A stretch of DNA of 64,000 nucleotides from Myoxocephalus aenaeus. Taxonomy: Eukaryota > Chordata > Actinopteri > Perciformes > Cottidae. Where the stretch lies: the NCBI GenBank assembly GCA_038501785.1, contig JBAMJR010000504.1:20001-84000 (forward strand). The letters run 5' to 3'. The position numbers were made by a program, and so were the translations under genes. The notes below the pieces were generated by a model, which was given only the letters and a program-made list of their open reading frames with translations, did no database searches and had not been told where the DNA came from. This document shows, piece after piece, positions 1 through 8,660 of this stretch (position 1 is its first letter; every line of letters starts with the position of its first letter).

Positions 1-159
1 TGGATGAGCCTTTATTCTTTAACCTTTGATCACATTATTTAACTTATTCCTGCTGAAGCCACCGTCTTATCTTTACTGAGCAAGGAAATAATCATAACAC
101 TGTAATAAACACTTGACTATTAACTAATCGATTATACACGTCGCTGCTGTCAAAACTAT

Positions 160-593
160 GTGATGAGAAAAGAGATGAGAAAAGAGATGAAAGAGATGAG
201 AAAAGAGATGAAAGAGATGAAAGAGATGAGAAAAGAGATGAGAAAAGAGATGAAAGAGATGAGAAAAGAGATGAAAGAGATGAAAGAGATGAGAAAAGAG
301 ATGAAAGAGATGAGAAAAGAGATGAAAGAGATGAGAAAAGAGATGAGAAAAGAGATGAGAAAAGAGATGAGAAAAGAGATGAGAAAAGAGATGAAAGAGA
401 TGAGAAAAGAGATGAAAGAGATGAGAAAAGAGATGAAAGAGATGAGAAAAGAGATGAGAAAAGAGATGAGAAAAGAGATGAGAAAAGAGATGAAAGAGAT
501 GAGAAAAGAGATGAAAGAGATGAGAAAAGAGATGAGAAAAGTGATGAGAAAAGAGATGAGAAAAGAGATGAAAGAGATGAGAAAAGAGATGAT
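160..593. repeat. Purine-only minisatellite (AAAGAGATGAG-type)
   Basis: Irregular mix of 9- and 12-bp units made of GAGATGAAA and GAGATGAGAAAA. It is almost purely purine except for the T of each ATG. It lies in what should be AHR intron 2. The open frame across it (Met-Arg-Lys-Glu repeats) follows from a unit length divisible by three and is not a gene. The flanking 1-159 is AT-rich with nothing recognisable. Confidence 0.95.
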
Positions 594-1189
594 GCTGGCC
601 TGAATGATTCTACTTCCTGTCAGCGTGGCGCCCTGTAGACAACATGGCCTGAATGATTCTACTTCCTGTCAGCGTGGCGCCCTGTAGACAACATGGCCTG
701 AATGATTCTACTTCCTGTCAGCGTGGCGTCCTGTAGACAACATGGCCTGAATGATTCTACTTCCTGTCAGCGTGGCGCCCTGTAGACAACATGGCCTGAA
801 TGATTCTACTTCCTGTCAGCGTGGCGTCCTGTAGACAACATGGCCTGAATGATTCTACTTCCTGTCAGCGTGGCGTCCTGTAGACAACATGGCCTGAATG
901 ATTCTACTTCCTGTCAGCGTGGCGCCCTGTAGACAACATGGCCTGAATGATTCTACTTCCTGTCAGCGTGGCGCCCTGTAGACAACATGGCCTGAATGAT
1001 TCTACTTCCTGTCAGCGTGGCGCCCTGTAGACAACATGGCCTGAATGATTCTACTTCCTGTCAGCGTGGCGTCCTGTAGACAACATGGCCTGAATGATTC
1101 TACTTCCTGTCAGCGTGGCGTCCTGTAGACAACATGGCCTGAATGATTCTACTTCCTGTCAGCGTGGCGCCCTGTAGACAACATGGCCG
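592..1189. repeat. 49-bp minisatellite, about 12 copies
   Basis: Twelve near-identical head-to-tail 49-bp units, each with a CTTCCTGT (ETS-type) segment followed by CAGCGTGGCG. Units differ mainly at one C/T position (GGCGCC versus GGCGTC). The last unit ends about 12 bp from the splice donor of AHR exon 2, so the array forms the very start of AHR intron 2. Confidence 0.97.
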
Positions 1190-1202
1190 CCGCCTCACTC
1201 AC

Positions 1203-1390
1203 CGCTGAAGAAGCTCTTGACCTTCAGGTAGCCCACGCTCAGCCGCAGCACCGACAGCTTGTCCAGCCGCGCCCTCACCTCCGCGCTGAAGGGCAGCAGA
1301 CCCGTCAGCCGGTCCAGCTCCCCGTTCAGACGGTCCCGGTGCCGCTTGGACGGGTTGGACTTCACGCCATCAGGGGGAGGAGGCTTGGGT
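1203..1390 (-). CDS. ahr: Aryl hydrocarbon receptor exon 2 (bHLH domain)
   Basis: Internal exon of 188 nt encoding 62 whole codons of the AHR basic helix-loop-helix domain. AHR is the ligand-activated bHLH-PAS transcription factor that binds dioxin-type ligands, pairs with ARNT and binds GCGTG-core elements. The sequence shows the family hallmark KSNPSKRHRDRLN (basic region, DNA contact), helix 1 GELDRLTGLLPF, and helix 2 with the nuclear export segment RLDKLSVLRLSV, followed by GYLKVKSFF. Acceptor CTCCTCCTCAG precedes 1390. Donor GTGAGT follows 1203 and leaves phase 1. The first base completes the AT left by exon 1 (ATA, Ile), so the two exons join in frame. The next exons (PAS domains) are left of the window. 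AHRR shares this domain, and AHR1 versus AHR2 cannot be settled from it. Confidence 0.95.
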
Positions 1391-1861
1391 CTGAGGAGGA
1401 GAGAGGAGGAGAGGAGGAGGAGGAGTTAGAGAGGAGGAGGAGGAGTTATATAGGAGGAGGCGGAGCAGGAGCAGCAGGAGGTCATGCTGAGTGCTACAAG
1501 CCGCTGGAGGCTCAGTGAGTCAGAGTTGCAGCAGCTGGTGAAGAGACTCTTACCTAATCAATAATCAATAATCTAATACATGCAGCATCATCAGCGATGA
1601 AGGACGCGGCTGAAGCTTCCTCACAGGAACTCAACATCCTGTTCTTCTTCTGAAGCCGACGCTCACTCAACAATAAAGCATTCAAACTGGACTCAACCTG
1701 ATTCTACCCGACGACTCAGGGCCTCGTCTGTTGAGGATTCATGATTCACCTTCTGTAGTCTGAATGTTCAGCTCATCACAGCTGTGGCTGATCACATGAC
1801 CGTTAGAGAAATGTCAAACTCGGCTCCGTCTCTCTTCAGAACCCTTTGGCAGAGCATCGCC

Positions 1862-1930
1862 TGCTGTGGGAATTGAACCGGCGACCTTCCCGTCGCAGGC
1901 CGGCTCACACAGAGCAGCTGCATGTCTGCT
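1862..1930 (-). mobile_element. tRNA-derived SINE fragment
   Basis: The minus strand reads AGCCGGCCTGCGACGGGAAG followed by GTCGCCGGTTCAATTCC. GGTTCAATTCC is a good RNA polymerase III B-box (consensus GGTTCGANTCC), as in the tRNA-like heads common in fish SINEs. No intact A-box or cloverleaf is visible, so this is a decayed SINE head rather than a tRNA gene. Confidence 0.55.
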
Positions 1931-1997
1931 GGGTCTCGACCCAAACCAGCTGCACATGGTCCTGCTGACGAGTCCACTGGGAGCTCAGTCAGCTGGT

Positions 1998-2022
1998 GAG
2001 TGTGTGTGTGCGTGTGTGTGTG

Positions 2023-2068
<46 letters not shown>

Positions 2069-2090
2069 AGAGAGAGTGTGTGTGAGAGAG

Positions 2091-2124
<34 letters not shown>

Positions 2125-2137
2125 AGTGAGAGAGAGC

Positions 2138-2232
<95 letters not shown>

Positions 2233-2233
2233 T
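1998..2233. repeat. Compound GT/GA microsatellite
   Basis: About 235 bp of GT runs interrupted by GAGAGA blocks. All open frames here (Val-Cys, Thr-His and Leu-Ser strings on both strands) come from the dinucleotide repeat. Confidence 0.97.
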
Positions 2234-2271
2234 GAGTGTGCACCTGCAGACCGCATGCTTTCTCTGCACCG

Positions 2272-2284
2272 TGACCTTTGACCT
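2272..2284. promoter_or_regulatory. DR1 nuclear-receptor half-site pair
   Basis: TGACCTTTGACCT is an exact direct repeat of AGGTCA with one-base spacing, read on the minus strand. DR1 elements are bound by RXR with PPAR, HNF4 or COUP-TF. It lies in AHR intron 1. Function is only inferred, since short motifs occur by chance. Confidence 0.35.
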
Positions 2285-2560
2285 CCAGGACACTGAGACT
2301 GGACAGAGTGTCTTGGAGACAGAAACGTCCGTCAGCAAGAAACTAAAACCTTCATCAACTTCTTAGGATTTAAAAAACCCTCAAATATGAACAGAAATGT
2401 GCAGAAACAGATAATTTATTGAGCGCTGATATCTCACTTAACTCCCCAGAAGGACCCGGTCTCTGGATGATGGAACCTTCATGGGGAACCTTCATGGGGA
2501 ACCTTCATGGGGAACCGGCTTCAGCAGAACCAGCTCTCTCCAGTAAAAAGACCTGGAGCG

Positions 2561-2643
2561 TTATGTACAGTATTACAACTCCAATAAGAGAGAAACAATG
2601 CTACATTGTTTCTCTCTTATTGGAGTTGTTAGACTGTACATAA
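2561..2643. repeat. 83-bp near-perfect foldback palindrome
   Basis: Two 40-nt arms (2561-2600 and 2604-2643) match as reverse complements at 38 of 40 positions, with a 3-nt loop (CTA). The mismatches sit near the outer third of the arms. It could be a small palindromic MITE or a precursor-microRNA-like hairpin if transcribed within the AHR pre-mRNA. The right flank repeats TAATGCTACATTGTT, echoing the loop region. Confidence 0.9.
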
Positions 2644-3231
2644 TGCTACATTGTTGCCTGTTCCATTCAGATGAAATGTAACAATCATAGTGGGAAGAAA
2701 ATACTTAAAAGTAGTTAAAGGAAAGATTTAGTGGAGGATTCTGGCAACTCAGGACTATGAAGATGTGTGCAAATGAAATGAAATACAACCAAATAGAGAC
2801 CTGGCAGCACTTAGTTTTATGTATTATTTTACATGGAAACTCATGTCTGGACTTTAAGAGCAGTCGACTGCAAAATATGTGACATTTAGATGAAATATAA
2901 TACGTCTGGTGGGAAGAAACGAGCTCTAAAAACAACAGAAAACATATAAATGTCAGACTAGAACCAAACTTCACGTGTAAAAGCAGGATTTCACACTTTA
3001 AACCTCTTTCCTGTGGTGTGTACTGTTAGAAGAGGTTAGAACGGCCTGAACTGTAACATACAACATACATGTGTAGAATGAGCCCGCCTCCTGGTAACAA
3101 GACATCTGTTTCCAGTCATGCTGCAGAAACACGTATCTGATGCTATCGCTGCATTCCACCAGGACAATGAGCGGCCATTGTTGTTATCGCCTATATCTGC
3201 CCTGTGAGTGAGGGGCGTGGCTGAATGTCTA

Positions 3232-3244
3232 TATATATATATAG

Positions 3245-3316
<72 letters not shown>
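3232..3316. repeat. AT then GT microsatellite
   Basis: A short TATATA block is followed by about 68 bp of GT. The flanking unique sequence (2645-3230 and 3317-3430) shows no gene signal. Confidence 0.97.
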
Positions 3317-3317
<1 letters not shown>

Positions 3318-3430
3318 CACACAAAGGCATTTTGTCTCCGGCGGAGCATCTTCAGAACAAAAGAAACTAAATCTGATGTTGGTGTTCGTTCCACTGCTTT
3401 TTATACGAGAGGAGCAGCAGAGCTCCATAT

Positions 3431-4760
3431 TCATAGAGTTAATATCTGGCTCATAGAGTTAATATCTGGCTTATAGAGTTAATATCTGGCTTATAGAGTT
3501 AATATCTGGTTCATAGAGTTAATATCTGGCTTATAGAGTTAATATCTGGTTAATAGAGTTAATATCTGGCTTATAGAGTTAATATCTGGCTTATAGAGTT
3601 AATATCTGGCTCATAGAGTTAATATCTGGCTTATAGAGTTAATATCTGGCTTATAGAGTTAATATCTGGTTCATAGAGTTAATATCTGGCTCATAGAGTT
3701 AATATCTGTCTTATAGAGTTAATATCTGGTTCATAGAGTTAATATCTGGTTCATAGAGTTAATATCTGGCTTATAGAGTTAATATCTGGTTCATAGAGTT
3801 AATATCTGGCTCATAGAGTTAATATCTGGTTCATAGAGTTAATATCTGGCTTATAGAGTTAATATCTGGTTCATAGAGTTAATATCTGGCTCATAGAGTT
3901 AATATCTGGTTCATAGAGTTAATATCTGGCTTATAGAGTTAATATCTGGTTCATAGAGTTAATATCTGTCTTATAGAGTTAATATCTGGTTCATAGAGTT
4001 AATATCTGGCTTATAGAGTTAATATCTGGCTCATAGAGTTAATATCTGGCTCATATAGTTAATATCTGGCTTATAGAGTTAATATCTGGCTCATATAGTT
4101 AATATCTGGCTTATAGAGTTAATATCTGGCTTATAGAGTTAATATCTGGTTCATAGAGTTAATATCTGGCTTATATAGTTAATATCTGGCTCATAGAGTT
4201 AATATCTGGCTCATATAGTTAATATCTGGCTTATAGAGTTAATATCTGGCTTATAGAGTTAATATCTGGCTCATATAGTTAATATCTGGCTTATAGAGTT
4301 AATATCTGGCTTATAGAGTTAATATCCGGTTAATAGAGTTAATATCTGGCTTATAGAGTTAATATCTGGCTTATAGAGTTAATATCTGGCTCATAGAGTT
4401 AATATCTGGCTTATAGAGTTAATATCTGGCTTATAGAGTTAATATCTGGCTCATATAGTTAATATCTGGCTTATATAGTTAATATCTGGCTCATAGAGTT
4501 AATATCTGGCTTATAGAGTTAATATCTGGTTCATAGAGTTAATATCTGGCTTATAGAGTTAATATCTGGCTTATAGAGTTAATATCTGGCTCATAGAGTT
4601 AATATCTGGCTTATATAGTTAATATCTGGCTCATAGAGTTAATATCTGGCTTATAGAGTTAATATCTGGTTCATAGAGTTAATATCTGGCTTATAGAGTT
4701 AATATCTGGCTTATAGAGTTAATATCTGGCTTATAGAGTTAATATCTGGCTCATAGAGTC
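3431..4760. repeat. 20-bp satellite, about 66 copies
   Basis: Units of exactly 20 bp (AGAGTTAATATCTGGCTCAT and variants). Variation is limited to a few positions (TTAT/TCAT/TAAT, GGC/GGT/GTC, ATAGAG/ATATAG). Phase never slips over 1.3 kb. Each unit has GTTAAT, an HNF1-type half site. It lies in AHR intron 1. Confidence 0.98.
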
Positions 4761-4859
4761 TATATTTATATATTTGTGGCTCTTAACTCAGACTTAAACT
4801 CGTCTTTTTACATCATGTAAAACACGCTTTGTTGTTAAATGCTGTTTTAAATGAACTTC

Positions 4860-4950
4860 ATAGCAACACATGAATATCTGCTCATAAACAACACATGAAT
4901 ATCTGCTCATAAACAACACATGAATATCTGCTCATAAACAACACATGAAG
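4860..4950. repeat. Short 25-bp tandem repeat, about 3.5 copies
   Basis: Repeats of ACACATGAATATCTGCTCAT plus AAACA. ATATCTG-CTCAT resembles the neighbouring 20-bp satellite unit, which hints at shared origin, but this is not proved. Confidence 0.85.
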
Positions 4951-5036
4951 TATAAGAGCTGTGGTTTAGGAGATTAATCTTGGTTTCTTTATTCCTCCAG
5001 AAGAACGGCTCTGTAAACTGGGACTGAAGTACCTGA

Positions 5037-5215
5037 CAGTGAAGGTACTGATGCCAGTACTCTGTGTACTCTGTGTACTCAGAGAACTCCTGCAGAACCC
5101 AGTGAAGGTACTGATGCCAGTACTCTGTGTACTCTGTGTACTCAGAGAACTCCTGCAGAACCCAGTGAAGGTACTGATGCCAGTACTCTGTGTACTCTGT
5201 GTACTCTGTGTACTA
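5037..5215. repeat. About 63-bp tandem repeat, nearly 3 copies
   Basis: Near-identical blocks start with GTGAAGGTACTGATGCCAGT and carry internal TCTGTGTACTC repeats. The unit length is divisible by three, so open frames cross it in both directions. They have no gene features. Confidence 0.93.
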
Positions 5216-5492
5216 GGGCTGTCAAAATTGCTAAAAAATGACGTTTGAATATTCCCTTTAAAAAAACACATATATTCGAACATATTCGAATATATGTGTA
5301 AATACAAAATTCTTCAAAGAAGCTCAAACGTAAACAGAAGTGTGGGATGATGTGAGTTTTGTGCGTCTGCAGCTTTTGGTTCTTTTGTTTGCATAAAACT
5401 CAAAGAACAAACAAAGAGAGAACTTTAGGATCCTGAACGCTGCAGGAAGCTTCTGACTTCATCATGAGGTGTTGGAGAGGAGAGAGTAGACA

Positions 5493-5498
<6 letters not shown>

Positions 5499-5547
<49 letters not shown>
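5499..5547. repeat. CA microsatellite
   Basis: About 24 CA dinucleotides in AHR intron 1. Confidence 0.97.
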
Positions 5548-5548
<1 letters not shown>

Positions 5549-5680
5549 CATTCCCCCAAACAAAAGTGAAGGAAAGGTAAACTGGGAGAAACTTTTCCTA
5601 AAAAGAAGTGCAGCAGAGTTATGAGAGAGTTTGCGTGACACGGAACTATTTTAATGTGTTTGAGGGAAAGAAACAAAAAC

Positions 5681-5905
5681 ATTACATTACATTACATTAC
5701 ATTACATTACATTACATTACATTACACCCAGAGAGAAGACAGGAGGGGGGGGGGGGGAAAAAACCACACAGCGAGTCTCAGATTACGCCATCCTCCCTCC
5801 TTCCTCCTTCCTCCTCCCTCCTTCCTCCTCCCTCCTCCTCCCTCCTTCCTCCTTCCTCCTCCCTCCTCCCTCCTTCCTCCTCCCTCCTCCCTCCTCCCTC
5901 ATGGA
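5681..5905. repeat. TTACA pentamers, G-run and CCTCCTTCCTCC tract
   Basis: Three adjacent simple repeats: about 9 copies of ATTAC (5681-5726), a run of about 12 G (near 5745), and about 110 bp of pure-pyrimidine CCTCCTTCCTCC (5789-5900). A CA run follows at 5965-5990 and a short GTGGTTCTC repeat at 6004-6037. The pyrimidine tract has mirror-repeat character and could adopt triplex DNA. Confidence 0.93.
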
Positions 5906-6509
5906 AACATTGCGTGAGAGCGCCCTCGCTCCACGTCCTGATTATGATTAATGCAGGTAGTACCACACACACACACACACACACACACACCCCGGTTCTG
6001 GCCGTGGTTCTCGTGGTTCTCGTGGTTCTCGTGGTTCTATGCGGGGCGGTTCACATCCCCGTCTGGCTTGTTAAAAGTTAAAAATCACATTTGGTCGGAT
6101 CCCAGTGAGGAGGACCGTGTGGCTAAGTTCTCTAAGGGTTCTTCACAGAACCACAGAGCGTCCAGGAAACCCCGGTTCTGCTTTAGAGAACCGCTCTTTA
6201 TGCAGAGATGAATCTGGGAGGAAGTATTGAAGCATTTATTTACAGCATCAGAGGAACTGACAGGACTTTCTATCGCTCCACGAAGGCTCTCAGAGGAACC
6301 CGTTGAACACTTAGGATGTTCTTCATAAAGGAACCACTCTAAATGATCAGAACCCCTTTATAAAGCCTCTTTCCAGCACCATGTACACCGTATAAAGAAC
6401 CAGAGTTTTATAAAGAACCATTTGAGAACATATGAAGCATCTACGAAGAACTATTTGACCTCTATCACGGTTTCCTTACATAGAACTCAGCGGTCATCAG
6501 GGTCTGTAC

Positions 6510-7089
6510 AAAGGTTCCTTACAGAACCACTGCTCTAGAGTACAATAACAAAGGTTCCTTACAGAACCACTGCTCTAGAGTACAATAACAAAGGTTCCTT
6601 ACAGAACCACTGCTCTACAGTACAATAACAAAGGTTCCTTACAGAACCACTGCTCTACAGTACAATAACAAAGGTTCCTTACAGAACCACTGCTCTAGAG
6701 TACAATAACAAAGGTTCCTTACAGAACCACTGCTCTAGACTACAATAACAAAGGTTCCTTACAGAACCACTGCTCTACAGTACAATAACAAAGGTTCCTT
6801 ACAGAACCACTGCTCTAGACTACAATAACAAAGGTTCCTTACAGAACCACTGCTCTACAGTACAATAACAAAGGTTCCTTACAGAACCACTGCTCTACAG
6901 TACAATAACAAAGGTTCCTTACAGAACCACTGCTCTAGACTACAATAACAAAGGTTCCTTACAGAACCACTGCTCTACAGTACAATAACAAAGGTTCCTT
7001 ACAGAACCACTGCTCTACAGTACAATAACAAAGGTTCCTTACAGAACCACTGCTCTACAGTACAATAACAAAGGTTCCTTACAGAACCA
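6510..7089. repeat. 40-bp minisatellite, about 14.5 copies
   Basis: Exact 40-bp units starting AAAGGTTCCTTACAGAACCA, with GAG/CAG/GAC variants near the end. The GGTTCC...GAACC core is a small inverted repeat also seen scattered in 6120-6500, so the array probably expanded from that local repeat. It lies in AHR intron 1. Confidence 0.97.
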
Positions 7090-7323
7090 GTAAAGCCTTG
7101 TTATACATAAGAAGTGTCTCTCTTTCTCTGTGGAACCTGAATCTTTGTGTTCTGGCGCTAGTGAGCAGGAGAGGTTCTCAAACCGTGGTCTGGGGCCCTC
7201 CGGGGGTTCTGGGGAGCTTTCAAGAGGAAACAAGACGCCGTTTAAATAAACAGTCCAAAATAAACTCAGAAGAATGTGGAGCGATGATCACAGATGGAGG
7301 GAGTTCCCCCCGCCTGGGTTCCA

Positions 7324-7584
7324 CCAGCAGAACCCACTCAAACAGAGCTCTGCATTCATAATAAATACAATGCACGCAGAACCTTTGCAGGAATGATAGT
7401 GGGAAGATAATATACTATATAGATATAGATGTAAACTATACTATAACTATATTTAAACAGGACTGAAGCAACAGTGTGTTCTCCAGCAGAACCCACTCAA
7501 ACAGAACTCTGCATTCATAATAAATACAATGCACGCAGAACCTTTGCAGGAATGATAGTGGGAAGATAATATACTATATAGATA
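7324..7584. repeat. About 103-bp direct duplication
   Basis: Segments 7324-7426 and 7482-7584 are near-identical (both run from CCAGCAGAACCCACTCAAAC to the TATACTATATAGATAT end), separated by about 55 bp. This is a local duplication within AHR intron 1. Confidence 0.9.
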
Positions 7585-8080
7585 TTAAATCAGTGCAGAA
7601 GCAACAGCTGGTTCTCCAGCAGAACCCTGCAGGGTGCTGGACTTCAGCAGCAACATTGCATCACCACAGAGACTTTATTGCCTATTATTACAACTTAAGT
7701 TATGTAACAACAGGAGGTAATACGTGTTAATAAGCATGTTGGCACAGCTGCAAACCCCAAAGAAGAACCAGATATAATGGAATAATACCCTAGAGAAGAA
7801 CCATATATCATGTAATGTAATATCTGGTTACTATAACATGTATGAATGATATGGAAACTGATCTTACTGCAATAAAAGCATCATAAACTTGTGTGTTTTT
7901 GTATGCAAACATTATAAAGTAGTGCAGTAAAAGTACAATAGGCAGTACAGTAGTGACTCACAGGAGTATTGCTGACATGCACAGCACAATAACAAGCGTG
8001 TTATTCCACCACACGCACGCTGTGAGGTGTGATATGAATATTAAGGAGCCTTCTTCGCTCATGGTGGTCACTATACTCAC

Positions 8081-8139
8081 ATCTTCTGGACCGGCTTCTT
8101 CCGCTTCTTCGCCGCGTAGAGCGACGTGTTCGCCAGCAT
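8081..8139 (-). CDS. ahr: Aryl hydrocarbon receptor exon 1 (start Met and NLS)
   Basis: First coding exon of AHR on the minus strand, 19 codons plus 2 nt. It reads MLANTSLYAAKKRKKPVQK. This matches the AHR N-terminus pattern of a short leader then a basic KKRKKPVQK cluster, the first half of the bipartite nuclear localisation signal. The exon ends AT before donor GTGAGT, and AT plus the A opening exon 2 gives ATA (Ile), so the reading frame continues into PKPPPPDG and the bHLH. The Met was chosen because it gives the usual AHR-length leader. The frame is open further upstream, but no nearby upstream ATG is seen. The exon sits at the edge of a CpG-rich promoter. The family match comes from the exon pair, since 19 residues alone would be weak. 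Confidence 0.93.
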
Positions 8140-8660
8140 GTTGGCCGCGAACAAGGTGCGCTGAACGCTAATTAAATAAACAAATAAAAAGGCTGTATCC
8201 CGGTGGGTTGCGGACACGTGACCTTACATCCTCTGAGGAGAACAACGAGTAGAAGAAGAAGTCGGTAAAATCCCCTTGAAGTTCGTCCTCCGTCGGTTTG
8301 GGTCTCGCGCGCCTCTGAGCCGACAAATACTCACTTTTCTGAGTACTTTATTGCTCCAAACGTGCGCGAGACGTCGGCTAGCTGTCACAACTACAATATT
8401 CCACGCGGGGAAGTATTTCCACACCGATTTACCGTAAATACCGCGACTTTTAGACGGTAACGTCACTTCGCCCGCGCGCCACCCGACTCGTGCGACCTGA
8501 CAGGCTGCTGCTGCTGCCCGCTGCCGCCGCGCGCTCCCGCGACTGTACTCGTGTGACACCGTGAAGCGCGAGCAGAAATCTTTTAAGGTGGACCAAATGT
8601 GAGCCACCTGACACCCACACCGCGGACGGGGAACGACTGGAAAACTGCATTCCAACCGGG
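8140..8660 (-). promoter_or_regulatory. CpG-rich AHR promoter and 5' UTR region
   Basis: This stretch, especially 8225-8645, is strikingly rich in CpG compared with its AT-rich flanks, as expected of a vertebrate CpG-island promoter. It lies directly upstream of AHR exon 1 on the minus strand. An E-box CACGTG is at 8215-8220. No TATA box is evident. The start site cannot be fixed by eye. Open frames within the island (8224-8655 minus) have no recognisable product. Confidence 0.75.

Larger units (their letters stand above)
1391..8080 (-). other. AHR intron 1 (6.7 kb), repeat-filled
   Basis: Intron bounded by donor GTGAGTAT (just below 8081) and acceptor CTCCTCAG (just above 1390). Its acceptor end is a long CTC-rich pyrimidine tract (1391-1458 on the minus strand). 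It contains a SINE remnant, a foldback palindrome and at least eight separate tandem arrays, listed individually. The unique stretches 2645-3230, 6200-6500 and 7590-8080 hold no coding signal I can support. The 6120-6480 stretch has many GGTTCT/AGAACC motifs that look like decayed repeat. Confidence 0.85.

Noticed and set aside
1183..1518. 111-codon plus frame
   Set aside because: Antisense shadow of AHR exon 2, which has strong family evidence on the minus strand.
1862..1930. tRNA gene
   Set aside because: Only a B-box-like segment is present. No A-box, cloverleaf or terminator, so it is a SINE remnant.
3431..4760. Possible CRISPR array (regular short repeats)
   Set aside because: Repeats are contiguous with no unique spacers, there are no cas genes, and the context is vertebrate.
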